Shown: in pieces, positions 8,261 through 16,018 of the stretch | Layout of the letters: each line of letters opens with the position of its first letter | Numbering within the stretch: the first letter of the stretch is position 1 | Assembly: GCA_025362795.1 (NCBI GenBank) | Contig: JANYFE010000042.1 | Coordinates: forward strand, 1 to 34,927 | Length of the DNA stretch: 34,927 nt | Direction of reading: 5' to 3' | Origin: Rhodobacterales bacterium | GTDB taxonomy: Bacteria > Pseudomonadota > Alphaproteobacteria > Rhodobacterales > Rhodobacteraceae | The notes under the pieces: generated by a model | What the model was told of the DNA's origin: nothing | Seen by the model: the letters and a program-made list of their open reading frames with translations, nothing else | Database searches by the model: none | Translations under genes and position numbers: made by a program

Positions 8261-8268
8261 GGAACAAA

Positions 8269-8628
8269 ATGAAATATACCAAGGATCACGAATGGCTTCG
8301 CGTGGATGGCGATCTGGTCACGGTCGGCATCACCGAACATGCGGCGACCCAGCTGGGCGATGTGGTGTTCGTGGAACTGCCGGAGATCGAGACGGTGGTG
8401 GCCGAGGGCGACGAGGTCGTGGTGATCGAAAGCGTCAAGGCGGCGTCGGACATTCTGGCCCCCACGGCGGGCGAGATTGTCGAGGTCAACGAGGCTTTGG
8501 TCGACAACCCGGCCTTGATCAATGAGGACCCGACCGGCATGGCGTGGATATTCAAGATGAAGCTGGATGATCTGAGCGTCCTGGACGATTTCATGGACGA
8601 GGACGAGTATCTGGAATTGATCGGGTAG
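8269..8628 (+). CDS. gcvH: Glycine cleavage system H protein
   Basis: The 119-residue lipoyl carrier shuttles the aminomethyl intermediate between GcvP, GcvT and the lipoamide dehydrogenase. The start ATG at 8269 gives MKYTKDHEWLRVDGD, the family's N-terminus, with GAGG just upstream; an in-frame TTG at 8221 overlaps gcvT and is not preferred. The lipoylation site is the Lys in ESVKAASD at residue 57. The C-terminal part includes DPTGMAWIFKMKLDD and ends DEYLELIG. It is co-transcribed with gcvT under the glycine riboswitch. Both neighbours downstream are unrelated, so the operon appears to end here. Confidence 0.97.
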   Translation: MKYTKDHEWLRVDGDLVTVGITEHAATQLGDVVFVELPEIETVVAEGDEVVVIESVKAASDILAPTAGEIVEVNEALVDNPALINEDPTGMAWIFKMKLDDLSVLDDFMDEDEYLELIG

Positions 8629-9085
8629 GTTGGAGTGCGATAATTTTCCTCCAAGACGCCGCTGCGAATGGATTGTTTTCTGCAGGGTGCGATTTTGCGT
8701 GGCGGACCGGGCGGTTCGCGGCAGGTTTGGGAGATTTTCGGGATTGTACCGGGGCTAGTTGAGGGAGTAGGGGGGCAGATACGGCCTTAGCGGTTCTGGA
8801 GCATCGCTGCTTTTCAAAGGTTTCAGCAGAAGGCGGCGATGCGGCACAAGTTCGGTGTCTGGCCAGTCCGGCGATCGGCGTTCGCCACATCCCGCAGTGT
8901 CGTTTGATATCGCCGAAGATGCGTTCGCCCCGGCGCGCGTCGCGCCGATTTTGCAGGTCCCAGGCATGGCCCACCGCGCTCAACGGATGACCGCCTGCGC
9001 CGTGGCACCTGACAAATCACACGACTTATCAATTCATCAGAGAATCCCCCAGTTTCGCAGAGGTCTGTGCGAAGGGGTTTGGGGA
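8629..9085. other. Gene-free stretch between gcvH and pyrD
   Basis: About 450 bases separate the convergent gcvH and pyrD genes. Several open frames cross it on both strands, but none has a recognisable domain, a good start with ribosome-binding site, or consistent codon use. Multiple stops interrupt the minus-strand frames. It may be the site of a lost gene. I see no clear hairpin with T-tract. Confidence 0.5.
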
Positions 9086-10159
9086 TCACAGCCAGTCGTG
9101 GCACCGGGTGGCTACAGCGGTGCTGACGTTGGCGTGGCCGTCGCGTTGCAGCAGGGCGTCGAGGGCCCGAGCGAGGTGGGTTGACAGCGACAGGCCCTGA
9201 TAGACCATCGCAGTGTAGAGCTGCACGGCGGAGGCGCCGGCGCGGATTTTCGCATAGGCCTCGTCGGGGGTCGAGACGCCGCCGACCCCGATCAGGGGCA
9301 GCTTTGCGCCTGTCAGGTGCGACAGGCGGGCGAGGGTGCGGGTTGATTTTTCGAACAAGGGTGCGCCGGACAGTCCGCCGGACTGGCTGCGGTGGCGGTC
9401 AGTCAGGCCGGTGCGGCTGGTGGTGGTGTTGGTCGCGATGATGCCGGAAATGCCGGTGATCCGGGCAACCTCGGCAATTTCGGCCAGATCGGTATCGGTC
9501 AGGTCGGGGGCGATTTTCAGGAAAATCGGGATGGGGTTGGGCAGGGTGGCGCGAACCTCCATCACATTTGTCAGAAGGGCCGTCAGCGCGGCGCGGCCTT
9601 GTAGGTCGCGGAGTTTCTCGGTGTTGGGGGAGGAGACGTTGACGGTGGCAAAGTCGATATGCGGGCCGCACAGGGCGAGGACGGCGGCGAAGTCTTTGGC
9701 GCGGTCAGCGCTGTCCTTGTTGGCACCGAGATTCAGGCCGACCGGGACCGTGGTGCGAGTGCGGGCGGACAAGCGGGCGGCGATGGCCGTCATCCCCTGA
9801 TTGTTGAAGCCGAAACGGTTGATCGCAGCGCGATCGGCGGTCAGCCGGTAAAGCCGGGGTTTGGGGTTGCCGTCTTGCGGGCGTGGCGTGGCGGCACCGA
9901 CCTCGACGAAGCCGAAGCCGGCTTGGGACAGAGGGCCTATCGCAGTGGCGTTCTTGTCAAACCCGGCGGCGAGGCCGATCGGGTTGGGGAGTTGGAGGCC
10001 AGCGATCTGGGTGGCGAGCCGAGCCGTGCTGAAAGGGCCGGGTTTTGCGGTCAGTCCCCATTGCACGGCTTTGATCGACAGGCTGTGGGCAAATTCCGGG
10101 TCCAGGCGGTGCAGCAGGGACAGGGCGGCGCGTTCAGTCCAGAGGGCGGCCCCGGTCAA
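9086..10159 (-). CDS. pyrD: Dihydroorotate dehydrogenase, quinone-dependent (class 2)
   Basis: The 357-residue membrane-associated FMN enzyme oxidises dihydroorotate to orotate and passes electrons to quinone, the fourth step of pyrimidine synthesis. The N-terminal helices ([20 protein letters not shown]) are the quinone-docking segment that marks class 2. The barrel shows [38 protein letters not shown] (with the catalytic Ser region), FLKIAPDL and [17 protein letters not shown]. The start is inferred as TTG at 10159, which overlaps the TGA of the upstream DUF952 gene (TTGA). A GAGGG lies before it, and family similarity begins there. A longer frame upstream is antisense-like and was not used. 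Confidence 0.95.
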   Translation of the reverse strand: MTGAALWTERAALSLLHRLDPEFAHSLSIKAVQWGLTAKPGPFSTARLATQIAGLQLPNPIGLAAGFDKNATAIGPLSQAGFGFVEVGAATPRPQDGNPKPRLYRLTADRAAINRFGFNNQGMTAIAARLSARTRTTVPVGLNLGANKDSADRAKDFAAVLALCGPHIDFATVNVSSPNTEKLRDLQGRAALTALLTNVMEVRATLPNPIPIFLKIAPDLTDTDLAEIAEVARITGISGIIATNTTTSRTGLTDRHRSQSGGLSGAPLFEKSTRTLARLSHLTGAKLPLIGVGGVSTPDEAYAKIRAGASAVQLYTAMVYQGLSLSTHLARALDALLQRDGHANVSTAVATRCHDWL

Positions 10160-10494
10160 AACACGCCCTCGGGGAAGATGTGGCCGGTGGCGCCGAGCGG
10201 GAGGGATTTGTCCCACAGCACGTCTTGCAAGATCAGGTTGCGGTAGAGATGGGGAAACAGGGCGCCGCCGCGGGCCGGTTCCCATTTGAGCGCGGGGCCA
10301 AGCCGCTCACTGTCCAGCGCGAGCAAGACGAGGTCGCTTTCGGTGGCGAAGTATTTGGCGGCGGTCTGGGCGACCTGGGCGGCGGTCGAGAAGTGAATGT
10401 AGCCGTCGGTCAGGTCGATCGGTGCACCCATTGTTTCAGCGGCATTGCGGAAGGCGTTCCATTCGGCGCGGCGGAAGATCTTGTAGATCAGCAT
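10156..10494 (-). CDS. DUF952 domain protein
   Basis: The 112-residue protein starts at the ATG 10494 with [15 protein letters not shown], then [20 protein letters not shown] and [19 protein letters not shown]. These are the hallmarks of the DUF952 family (a glutathione-S-transferase-unrelated small fold of unknown biochemistry). There is no signal peptide or membrane segment. It starts one base after the upstream YbjQ-like gene stops, and its own TGA overlaps the pyrD TTG start, so the three genes almost certainly form one operon with coupled translation. A functional link to pyrimidine synthesis is not established by sequence alone. Confidence 0.9.
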   Translation of the reverse strand: MLIYKIFRRAEWNAFRNAAETMGAPIDLTDGYIHFSTAAQVAQTAAKYFATESDLVLLALDSERLGPALKWEPARGGALFPHLYRNLILQDVLWDKSLPLGATGHIFPEGVF

Positions 10495-10495
10495 T

Positions 10496-10831
10496 TCAGG
10501 CGGCCTGCCCGGTCTGAACTTGAACGGTGACGGCGGTGCCATAAGCGAGGACTTCGGTAATGCCATCCATGATTTCATTCGCATCGTAGCGCATGGCGAT
10601 GATGGCGTTGGCCCCCATCTCCTCGGCATGGCGGATCAGGATGTCATAGGCCTCTTGCCGCGCCGCCTCTGCGAGGTTGGTGTAGACCGACAGGTTGCCA
10701 CCAAACAGCGACTGGATCGCGCCGCCGATGTTGCCCAGCGCGGAACGGGAACGGACGGTCAGGCCACGGGCGACGCCGTGGACCTTGGTGATGCGATAAC
10801 CGGGCAGGTCATTCAGGGTGACAACGATCAT
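10496..10831 (-). CDS. YbjQ-family (DUF74) heavy-metal-binding-domain-like protein
   Basis: The protein has 111 residues from the ATG at 10831. It starts MIVVTLNDLPGYRITKVHGV, then ARGLTVRSRSALGNIGG and EAYDILIRHAEEMGANAI followed by GITEVLAYGTAVTV. This is the complete YbjQ/DUF74 pattern, a small beta-alpha protein that forms oligomers; the family name mentions metals, but a biochemical role is not firmly known. An in-frame ATG at 10843 would add four residues; the shorter start has a GGAG upstream and matches the family. It is the first gene of the operon with the DUF952 protein and pyrD. Confidence 0.9.
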   Translation of the reverse strand: MIVVTLNDLPGYRITKVHGVARGLTVRSRSALGNIGGAIQSLFGGNLSVYTNLAEAARQEAYDILIRHAEEMGANAIIAMRYDANEIMDGITEVLAYGTAVTVQVQTGQAA

Positions 10832-11023
10832 GGGCGGCTCCATCGGGTTTGCAGGGTGATGCCTGATGGGGCGGCTTCGGTCAATCAGGGATCGGGCAAT
10901 CACGGATCGGCCAGCCGGGGCGGCGGTAGTCTGTCATCAGCCTGTCGTGCGGCGGGGCGAGGCTTTGACAGGTGCGCGTGGGGAGCGCAGTCTGAACTGA
11001 TCAACCAGTAGAGGAATCGTGCC

Positions 11024-12529
11024 ATGTCTTTTTCAATGCGTTTGATTGTCGTTTTGATGGGGGCCAGCTGTCTGGCCGGTCCGGTCGGTGCCGATACCAT
11101 CAAGCTGACCCTGTTGGGGGTGGGCGATGTCTATAACTTTGCCGGCAACGGCACGCAGGGCGGTTTTGCGCGGCTGAATGCGGTGGCAAAGGCGGAACGG
11201 GCGGCAAACCCGAACACCCTGTATCTGTTTGACGGCGACATGCTGTCACCGTCGCTGTTGTCTGGGTTCGACAAGGGGCAGAACACGGTGGATCTGACCA
11301 ATCTGGTGCCGTTCGATCTGGCCGTGCCGGGCAACCACGAGTTTGACTTTGGCCCGGCGAATTTCGCCGAAAAGCTCAAGGCGTCGAAATACCCCTGGGC
11401 GGCGGTGAACATCACGGCCAGGGACGGCAGCGCGCTACCGGGTTTGGGTGGCGTGCTGGTCAAGGAGGTGGCGGGGCTGAATATTGCCTTGATCCCGATT
11501 GCGCAGGACACCACACCGGACGTGGCCAGCACTGGCGATCTGGTGTTTTTGCCCTCGGTGGAAACCGGAATTGCGGCGGCCAAGGCCGCGCGGGCGGCGG
11601 GGGCCGATCTGGTGGTGGGCGTGGTGCAGACCGACATCTACAACGATCTGAAGCTGGTTCACAGTCGGGCGTTTGACGTGATCCTGTCGGGTGACGACCA
11701 TATTTATGCGACCTATTACGACGGGATCACCGCCTATGTCGAAACCTCGGTCGATGCGCGGTATTTGGCGCCGGTCGATCTGACGATCGATGTGACGGTT
11801 AAGGACGGCAAGAAAACGCTGAAATGGGTGCCGTCGTTCCGGTTCATCGACACCGCGGGCGTGACGCCGGACCCGGAGACTCAGGCCAGGGTCGACGCCT
11901 ATCAGGCACAGCTGGACACCACGCTGAATGGCGAGATCGGCAGCGCGGCGACGGCGATGGATTCGCGGCGGAACGTGGTGCGCGGCGAGGAGTCGACGAT
12001 GGGCGATCTGATCGCGGATGCGATGCGGGCGGCGACCGGGGCTGATGTGGCGATCATGAACGGCGGCGGCATTCGGGCGGACCGGACCTATGATGCCGGG
12101 ACCAAGCTGACGCGGCGGGACATCCTGACAGAACTGCCGTTCGGCAATGTGACCCAGCTGACCGAGATTCCGGGGTCGCAACTGCTGGCGGCGCTGGAGA
12201 ATGGCGTGTCGCAGGTTGACAAGGGTGCCGGGCGTTTCCCGCAAGTGTCAGGAATGACGCTGGTCTATGATCCGACGGCGGAGGTCGGCAAGCGAGTGTC
12301 CGAGGTGAAGATCGGCGGCGATGCGCTGGAGGCGAACAAGCTGTATAAGGTGGCGGTCAACGACTATATTCTGGGCGGCGGCGATGGCTATGCGGCACTG
12401 GGTGGTGGCAGACTGATCAATGACAGCGGGGCGGGCGCTTTGGTCGCCAATGATGTGATGGCCTATGTCGAGAAGCTGGGCACGGTGAAGCCCACGGTCG
12501 AAGGGCGGATCAAGGTGTTGGGTCACTAG
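11024..12529 (+). CDS. Secreted 5'-nucleotidase/2',3'-cyclic phosphodiesterase family protein (UshA-like)
   Basis: The 501-residue protein begins with a Sec signal peptide (MSFSMRLIVVLMGASCLAGP, likely cut after VGA) and is probably periplasmic. The N-terminal metallophosphatase domain shows LFDGDMLSPS, VPGNHEFDFGP and SGDDHIYATY. The C-terminal nucleotide-binding domain shows IMNGGGIRADRTYDAG, LPFGNVTQL and NDYILGGGDGY. Together these are the two-domain 5'-nucleotidase layout that dephosphorylates nucleotides for uptake. The first metal motif reads GVGDVYNF, with Tyr where many members have His (DxH), a variant that could alter metal binding. A GAGGA ribosome-binding site precedes the ATG. 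It is a stand-alone gene, with no obvious partner next to it. Confidence 0.9.
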   Translation: MSFSMRLIVVLMGASCLAGPVGADTIKLTLLGVGDVYNFAGNGTQGGFARLNAVAKAERAANPNTLYLFDGDMLSPSLLSGFDKGQNTVDLTNLVPFDLAVPGNHEFDFGPANFAEKLKASKYPWAAVNITARDGSALPGLGGVLVKEVAGLNIALIPIAQDTTPDVASTGDLVFLPSVETGIAAAKAARAAGADLVVGVVQTDIYNDLKLVHSRAFDVILSGDDHIYATYYDGITAYVETSVDARYLAPVDLTIDVTVKDGKKTLKWVPSFRFIDTAGVTPDPETQARVDAYQAQLDTTLNGEIGSAATAMDSRRNVVRGEESTMGDLIADAMRAATGADVAIMNGGGIRADRTYDAGTKLTRRDILTELPFGNVTQLTEIPGSQLLAALENGVSQVDKGAGRFPQVSGMTLVYDPTAEVGKRVSEVKIGGDALEANKLYKVAVNDYILGGGDGYAALGGGRLINDSGAGALVANDVMAYVEKLGTVKPTVEGRIKVLGH

Positions 12530-12802
12530 GGGCAGCGCGGCCCCCAGCCCCTCTCCACGGCGGGGGAGGTGAGGCGTCTGGCGAATGGCGTGGTTTTGCG
12601 GACGGCGGGCTTTACAGGTTGGTCGTGGGCCGCTATCACGCCGATCATGATCATCCTTGGCACCTTTTTGACCTTGCCCCGACGCCGACGCCTTCACGCG
12701 TAAGCGCCCGATCTGCCGTGGTCTTGCACCACTGACCCGCCAAACCCGTTGACCTTTGCGCCGCACTTTGTCACCCCTTGGGCGCACCTGAAGGATATCG
12801 CC

Positions 12803-13984
12803 ATGATTTCTGCTGTTTTGCCGACCTATAACCGGGCTCCCTTGGCATTCGTCTCTGGCGAAGGCTCGTGGCTGACAGCGGAGGATGGCAGCCGATACCT
12901 TGACCTTGGCGGCGGGATTGCGGTGAATTCTTTGGGCCATGCCAATCCGGCGCTGGTCGCCACATTGGCCGACCAGGCGGGCAAGCTGTGGCATGTGTCG
13001 AACCTGTACCGCATCCCTGAGCAGGAACGGCTGGCCGACATGCTGGTCGAGGCGACCTTTGCCGACACGGTGTTTTTCACCAATTCGGGGACCGAGGCGG
13101 CTGAGCTGGCGATCAAAATGGCGCGGAAGCATTTTTATGCTTTGGGCCAGCCCGAGCGGACCGGGATCATTGCCTTTGACGGCGCGTTTCACGGGCGGTC
13201 GACCGGGGCCATTGCGGCGGCGGGGTCGGAGAAGATGGTAAAGGGCTTTGGCCCGCTGATGCCGGGGTTTACCCATCTGAAATGGGGCGATCATGATGCG
13301 TTGCGGGCCGCGATCACGGATCAGACCTGTGCGGTCATCCTAGAGCCCATTCAGGGCGAGGGTGGCATCCGGGTGGTGCCGGATCAGTGCCTGAAAGCCC
13401 TGCGTGATTTGTGTGACGGCACCGGCACGCTGTTGATCTTTGACGAGGTGCAATGCGGCATGGGCCGGACCGGGCGGCTGTTTGCGCATGAATGGGCGGG
13501 CGTTTACCCGGACATCATGATGGTCGCCAAGGGCATAGGCGGCGGCTTTCCGTTGGGTGCTGTGCTGGCGACGGAAGGAGCTGCGAACGGCATGGTCGCG
13601 GGGTCGCATGGTTCGACCTATGGCGGTAATCCTTTGGGCTGTGCGGTGGGCGCAAAGGTGATGGAGATTGTCTCGGATCCGGCGTTCCTGGATCAGGTAT
13701 CAGCAAAGGCCGCGCGGTTCCGGCAGGGGCTGGAGGGGCTGGTCGCCGCGCATCCCACGGTGTTCGAGGGCGTGCGTGGCCTTGGGTTGATCCTGGGGCT
13801 GAAATGCCTGGCGATGAACACCGATGTGGTCAAGGCCGGGTATGGCGAACATCTGCTATGCGTGCCTGCGGCGGACAATGTGATCCGGCTGTTGCCCGCG
13901 CTGAACATTCCCGACGTCGATATTGTCGAGGCGCTGGCGCGGCTGGACCGGGCGGCGGTGGCGGTGGAAACCCATGCTGGCTGA
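12803..13984 (+). CDS. argD: Acetylornithine aminotransferase
   Basis: The 393-residue class III PLP aminotransferase converts N-acetylglutamate semialdehyde to N-acetylornithine; many ArgD enzymes also serve lysine synthesis. The start ATG at 12803 gives MISAVLPTYNRAPLAFVSGE, as usual, with AAGGA upstream; the frame is open to 12749 but without family similarity. Key segments are FFTNSGTEAAELAIKMAR, FHGRSTGAIAAAGS, EPIQGEGGIRV, IFDEVQCGMGRTGRLFA and MVAKGIGGGFPLGA, where the PLP-binding Lys is residue 243. HGSTYGGNPLGCAVG completes the active site. It overlaps the next gene by 11 bases, and argF follows, so this is an arginine-synthesis operon. Confidence 0.93.
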   Translation: MISAVLPTYNRAPLAFVSGEGSWLTAEDGSRYLDLGGGIAVNSLGHANPALVATLADQAGKLWHVSNLYRIPEQERLADMLVEATFADTVFFTNSGTEAAELAIKMARKHFYALGQPERTGIIAFDGAFHGRSTGAIAAAGSEKMVKGFGPLMPGFTHLKWGDHDALRAAITDQTCAVILEPIQGEGGIRVVPDQCLKALRDLCDGTGTLLIFDEVQCGMGRTGRLFAHEWAGVYPDIMMVAKGIGGGFPLGAVLATEGAANGMVAGSHGSTYGGNPLGCAVGAKVMEIVSDPAFLDQVSAKAARFRQGLEGLVAAHPTVFEGVRGLGLILGLKCLAMNTDVVKAGYGEHLLCVPAADNVIRLLPALNIPDVDIVEALARLDRAAVAVETHAG

Positions 13985-14477
13985 CTATGGCCTGAGGGCA
14001 ATGGTGGCGGCGGACTTGCCGATGCTGGCCGGGTGGCTGGCGACACCTGAACTGGTGCGTTGGTGGGGAGATCCCGCGGAGCAGCTCGCGCTGGTGACCG
14101 AGGATCTGGACAACCCGCTGATGGATCAGCGGATCGCCCTGCGCGGTGGCGAAGCCTTTGGCTATCTGCAAAGCTATCCGGCGGAGGCCTGGCCTGCGCC
14201 GCATCTGGCGGATTTCCCGTACGGCACGGTGGCGGTGGATTGCTTTGTCGGGCCGACCGCCCTGCGGGGCCGCGGGCATGGCTCGGCGATGCTGCGGCTT
14301 TATGCCGATGCGCTGTTGGCGCAGGGTGCGGCAGCGGTGGTGATTGATCCTGATCCGGACAACGAGCGCGCGGTGCGGGCGTACCGACGAGCCGGGTTCC
14401 GTGATGTGGCTTTGCGACCTGATGGCGATGGCGAGATGACGCTTGTGATGCGCTATTCTCCCCTATCATCTGTCTAG
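13974..14477 (+). CDS. GNAT-family N-acetyltransferase, AAC(6')-like
   Basis: The 167-residue protein starts at the ATG 13974, 11 bases inside argD in another frame. The N-terminal half has WLATPELVRWWGDPAEQ and AFGYLQSYPAEAW. The acetyl-CoA-binding motif A is LRGRGHGSAMLRLYADALL, followed by VIDPDPDNERAVRAYRRAGF and a C-terminal LVMRY. The WWG-GY-QSY and DP-P-N-RAIR-YEKAGF pattern is that of the AAC(6')-Ib-like branch, which also contains siderophore and unknown acetyltransferases. Resistance cannot be inferred from resemblance alone. Its position between argD and argF suggests co-expression with arginine synthesis; the acceptor is unknown. A GC-rich palindrome follows its stop. Confidence 0.85.
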   Translation: MLADYGLRAMVAADLPMLAGWLATPELVRWWGDPAEQLALVTEDLDNPLMDQRIALRGGEAFGYLQSYPAEAWPAPHLADFPYGTVAVDCFVGPTALRGRGHGSAMLRLYADALLAQGAAAVVIDPDPDNERAVRAYRRAGFRDVALRPDGDGEMTLVMRYSPLSSV

Positions 14478-14511
14478 AAATATCCCGGGGGTCCGGGGGC
14501 CGGCCCCCGGC
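14478..14511. repeat. GC-rich palindromic repeat between the GNAT gene and argF
   Basis: The core CCGGGGGCCGGCCCCCGG at 14493-14510 is a perfect 18-base palindrome, with a neighbouring CCCGGGGGTCCGGGGG. This sort of GC-rich element occurs between many Rhodobacteraceae genes and is seen again near 6570, 6815, 25220 and 33665 in this window. It could attenuate readthrough from the argD-GNAT pair into argF. Confidence 0.6.
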
Positions 14512-14534
14512 TTGATGGTTAAAAAGAGAAACCG

Positions 14535-15461
14535 ATGAAACATTTCCTCGACATCCACACCACAGACGCCGCCGAGTTGCGGGGCATGATAAATTCGGCA
14601 CAGGCGATGAAAACTGCACGTCTCGGGCGACCGAAGGGCGAGCCGGATGACGTGCAGCCTTTGGCTGGGCGGATGGTGGCGTTGATCTTCGAGAAGCCCT
14701 CGACGCGGACGCGCGTCAGTTTTGATGTGGGCGTGCGCCAGATGGGTGGGCAGACGATGGTGCTGTCGGGCAAGGAAATGCAGTTGGGGCATGGCGAGAC
14801 GATTGCCGATACGGCGCGGGTACTGTCGCGCTATGTCGATCTGATCATGATCCGCACCTTCGAGGAGCAGACCCTTTTGGAGATGGCCGAACATGCGACG
14901 GTACCGGTGATCAACGGGCTGACCAACCGGACGCATCCCTGCCAGATCATGGCGGATGTGATGACCTACGAAGAACATCGCGGGCCGATTGCGGGCAAAC
15001 AGGTGGTCTGGGCGGGCGACGGCAACAATGTCTGCGCCAGTTTCATTCATGCCGCCGGGCAATTCGGCTTTGATTTCACCTTCACAGGGCCGGAAACCCT
15101 TGATCCAGAGGATAAATTCCTGAAGTTCGCACGCGAGAAGGGCCGCCGGATCGTGGTCGAACGCGATCCGACGCGGGCGGTCGGCGGCGCTGATCTGGTG
15201 GTGACGGACACCTGGGTCAGCATGCATGACCCCGAAAGCGCCAAGGAACGGCGGCACAACCAGTTGTCGCCTTATCAGGTCAATGATGCGCTGATGGCCC
15301 ATGCCAAACCGGACGCCCTGTTCATGCACTGTCTGCCGGCGCACCGCAACGACGAGGTGACCAGCGCCGTGATGGACGGGCCGCATTCGGTGGTGTTCGA
15401 CGAGGCGGAAAACCGGCTGCACGCGCAAAAGGCGGTGATGCGCTGGTGTCTGGGGTTGTAA
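14535..15461 (+). CDS. argF: Ornithine carbamoyltransferase
   Basis: The 308-residue enzyme condenses ornithine and carbamoyl phosphate to citrulline in arginine synthesis. It starts [20 protein letters not shown]. The carbamoyl-phosphate-binding loop is [15 protein letters not shown] (STRTR at 56-60), followed by the [13 protein letters not shown] motif and [13 protein letters not shown]. The ornithine site is VVTDTWVSM and [11 protein letters not shown] (HCLPAHR at 265-271). The length is normal for the anabolic bacterial enzyme. A purine-rich AAAAAGAGAAA lies before the ATG. The gene follows argD and an acetyltransferase, separated from them by a GC palindrome. Confidence 0.97.
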   Translation: MKHFLDIHTTDAAELRGMINSAQAMKTARLGRPKGEPDDVQPLAGRMVALIFEKPSTRTRVSFDVGVRQMGGQTMVLSGKEMQLGHGETIADTARVLSRYVDLIMIRTFEEQTLLEMAEHATVPVINGLTNRTHPCQIMADVMTYEEHRGPIAGKQVVWAGDGNNVCASFIHAAGQFGFDFTFTGPETLDPEDKFLKFAREKGRRIVVERDPTRAVGGADLVVTDTWVSMHDPESAKERRHNQLSPYQVNDALMAHAKPDALFMHCLPAHRNDEVTSAVMDGPHSVVFDEAENRLHAQKAVMRWCLGL

Positions 15462-15556
15462 CGCGGCTCTGCCAACCGCCCGGCGCTGTTGCACCGGGAT
15501 GACGGGGCACACAACCGCAGATTTGGGTCAGGCGACTGCGTCTGCCGGTCTTCGCT

Positions 15557-15745
15557 GAAATGGGTCCAGAATGCGTCACGGGCAGTAGGGCGCGGACAGG
15601 GTGTTTCAGGGATGGGGACATTCAGGAAGTTGCACAGCGGCACCCAGCCGTCTGACGGCGTGAAAATCAACAGATTGGCCGCCGGGATCGTCGTGCGGAC
15701 CTGTGCGTTGTTCGCGCCTGTTCTTATGGCGCAGGATTTGCAGGC
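15557..15745 (-). pseudogene. Sulfotransferase-family C-terminal relic
   Basis: Read on the minus strand the frame gives AQVRTTIPAANLLIFTPS, then DGWVPLCNFLNVPIPETPCP, then ARDAFWTHF. This follows the C-terminal region of the eukaryote-like sulfotransferase family seen in Rhodobacteraceae (a VR-IPA-LL-F segment, then GWEPLC-FLG-PVPD-PFP). The frame is closed by a stop at 15746-15748, next to a run of nine Gs, and nothing upstream resembles the N-terminal PAPS-binding part. I therefore read it as the remains of a lost gene. A plus-strand frame covers the same bases, so the case rests on motif similarity only. Confidence 0.5.
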
Positions 15746-16018
15746 CTACGGGGGGGGGCTGTGCGGCGACCGCCCGTTGATTTCCCGCAGTTTCCCACGG
15801 TTCTATCGGCCCTCGCGGTTGGTGAATGACCCTGCCGGCAGTTGGCAGCGCACCATCGCGCTGCGGACTTACGAGGTGCAACACCGGGTGGGAGCGCTGG
15901 TTGTGGCGGCGGACGGCGCGCTGTGGGGGCATGCGCTATTTTAAAGTGACGCCGGAATTGACTTGGCCCCAAGCCAAGCGCAACTTTGTCCGATTGCACA
16001 TCATTTTCCGGGGGCATC

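Noticed and set aside
8221-8268. A longer gcvH start at TTG 8221
   Set aside because: It overlaps gcvT, and the H-protein family begins at the ATG 8269, which has its own ribosome-binding site.
15660-15944. A 94-residue plus-strand frame with a signal-like start (GTG at 15660)
   Set aside because: The minus strand over part of the same bases encodes a recognisable sulfotransferase segment, the frame crosses a nine-G run, and the mature part has no known family. It is kept only as an alternative in the findings.
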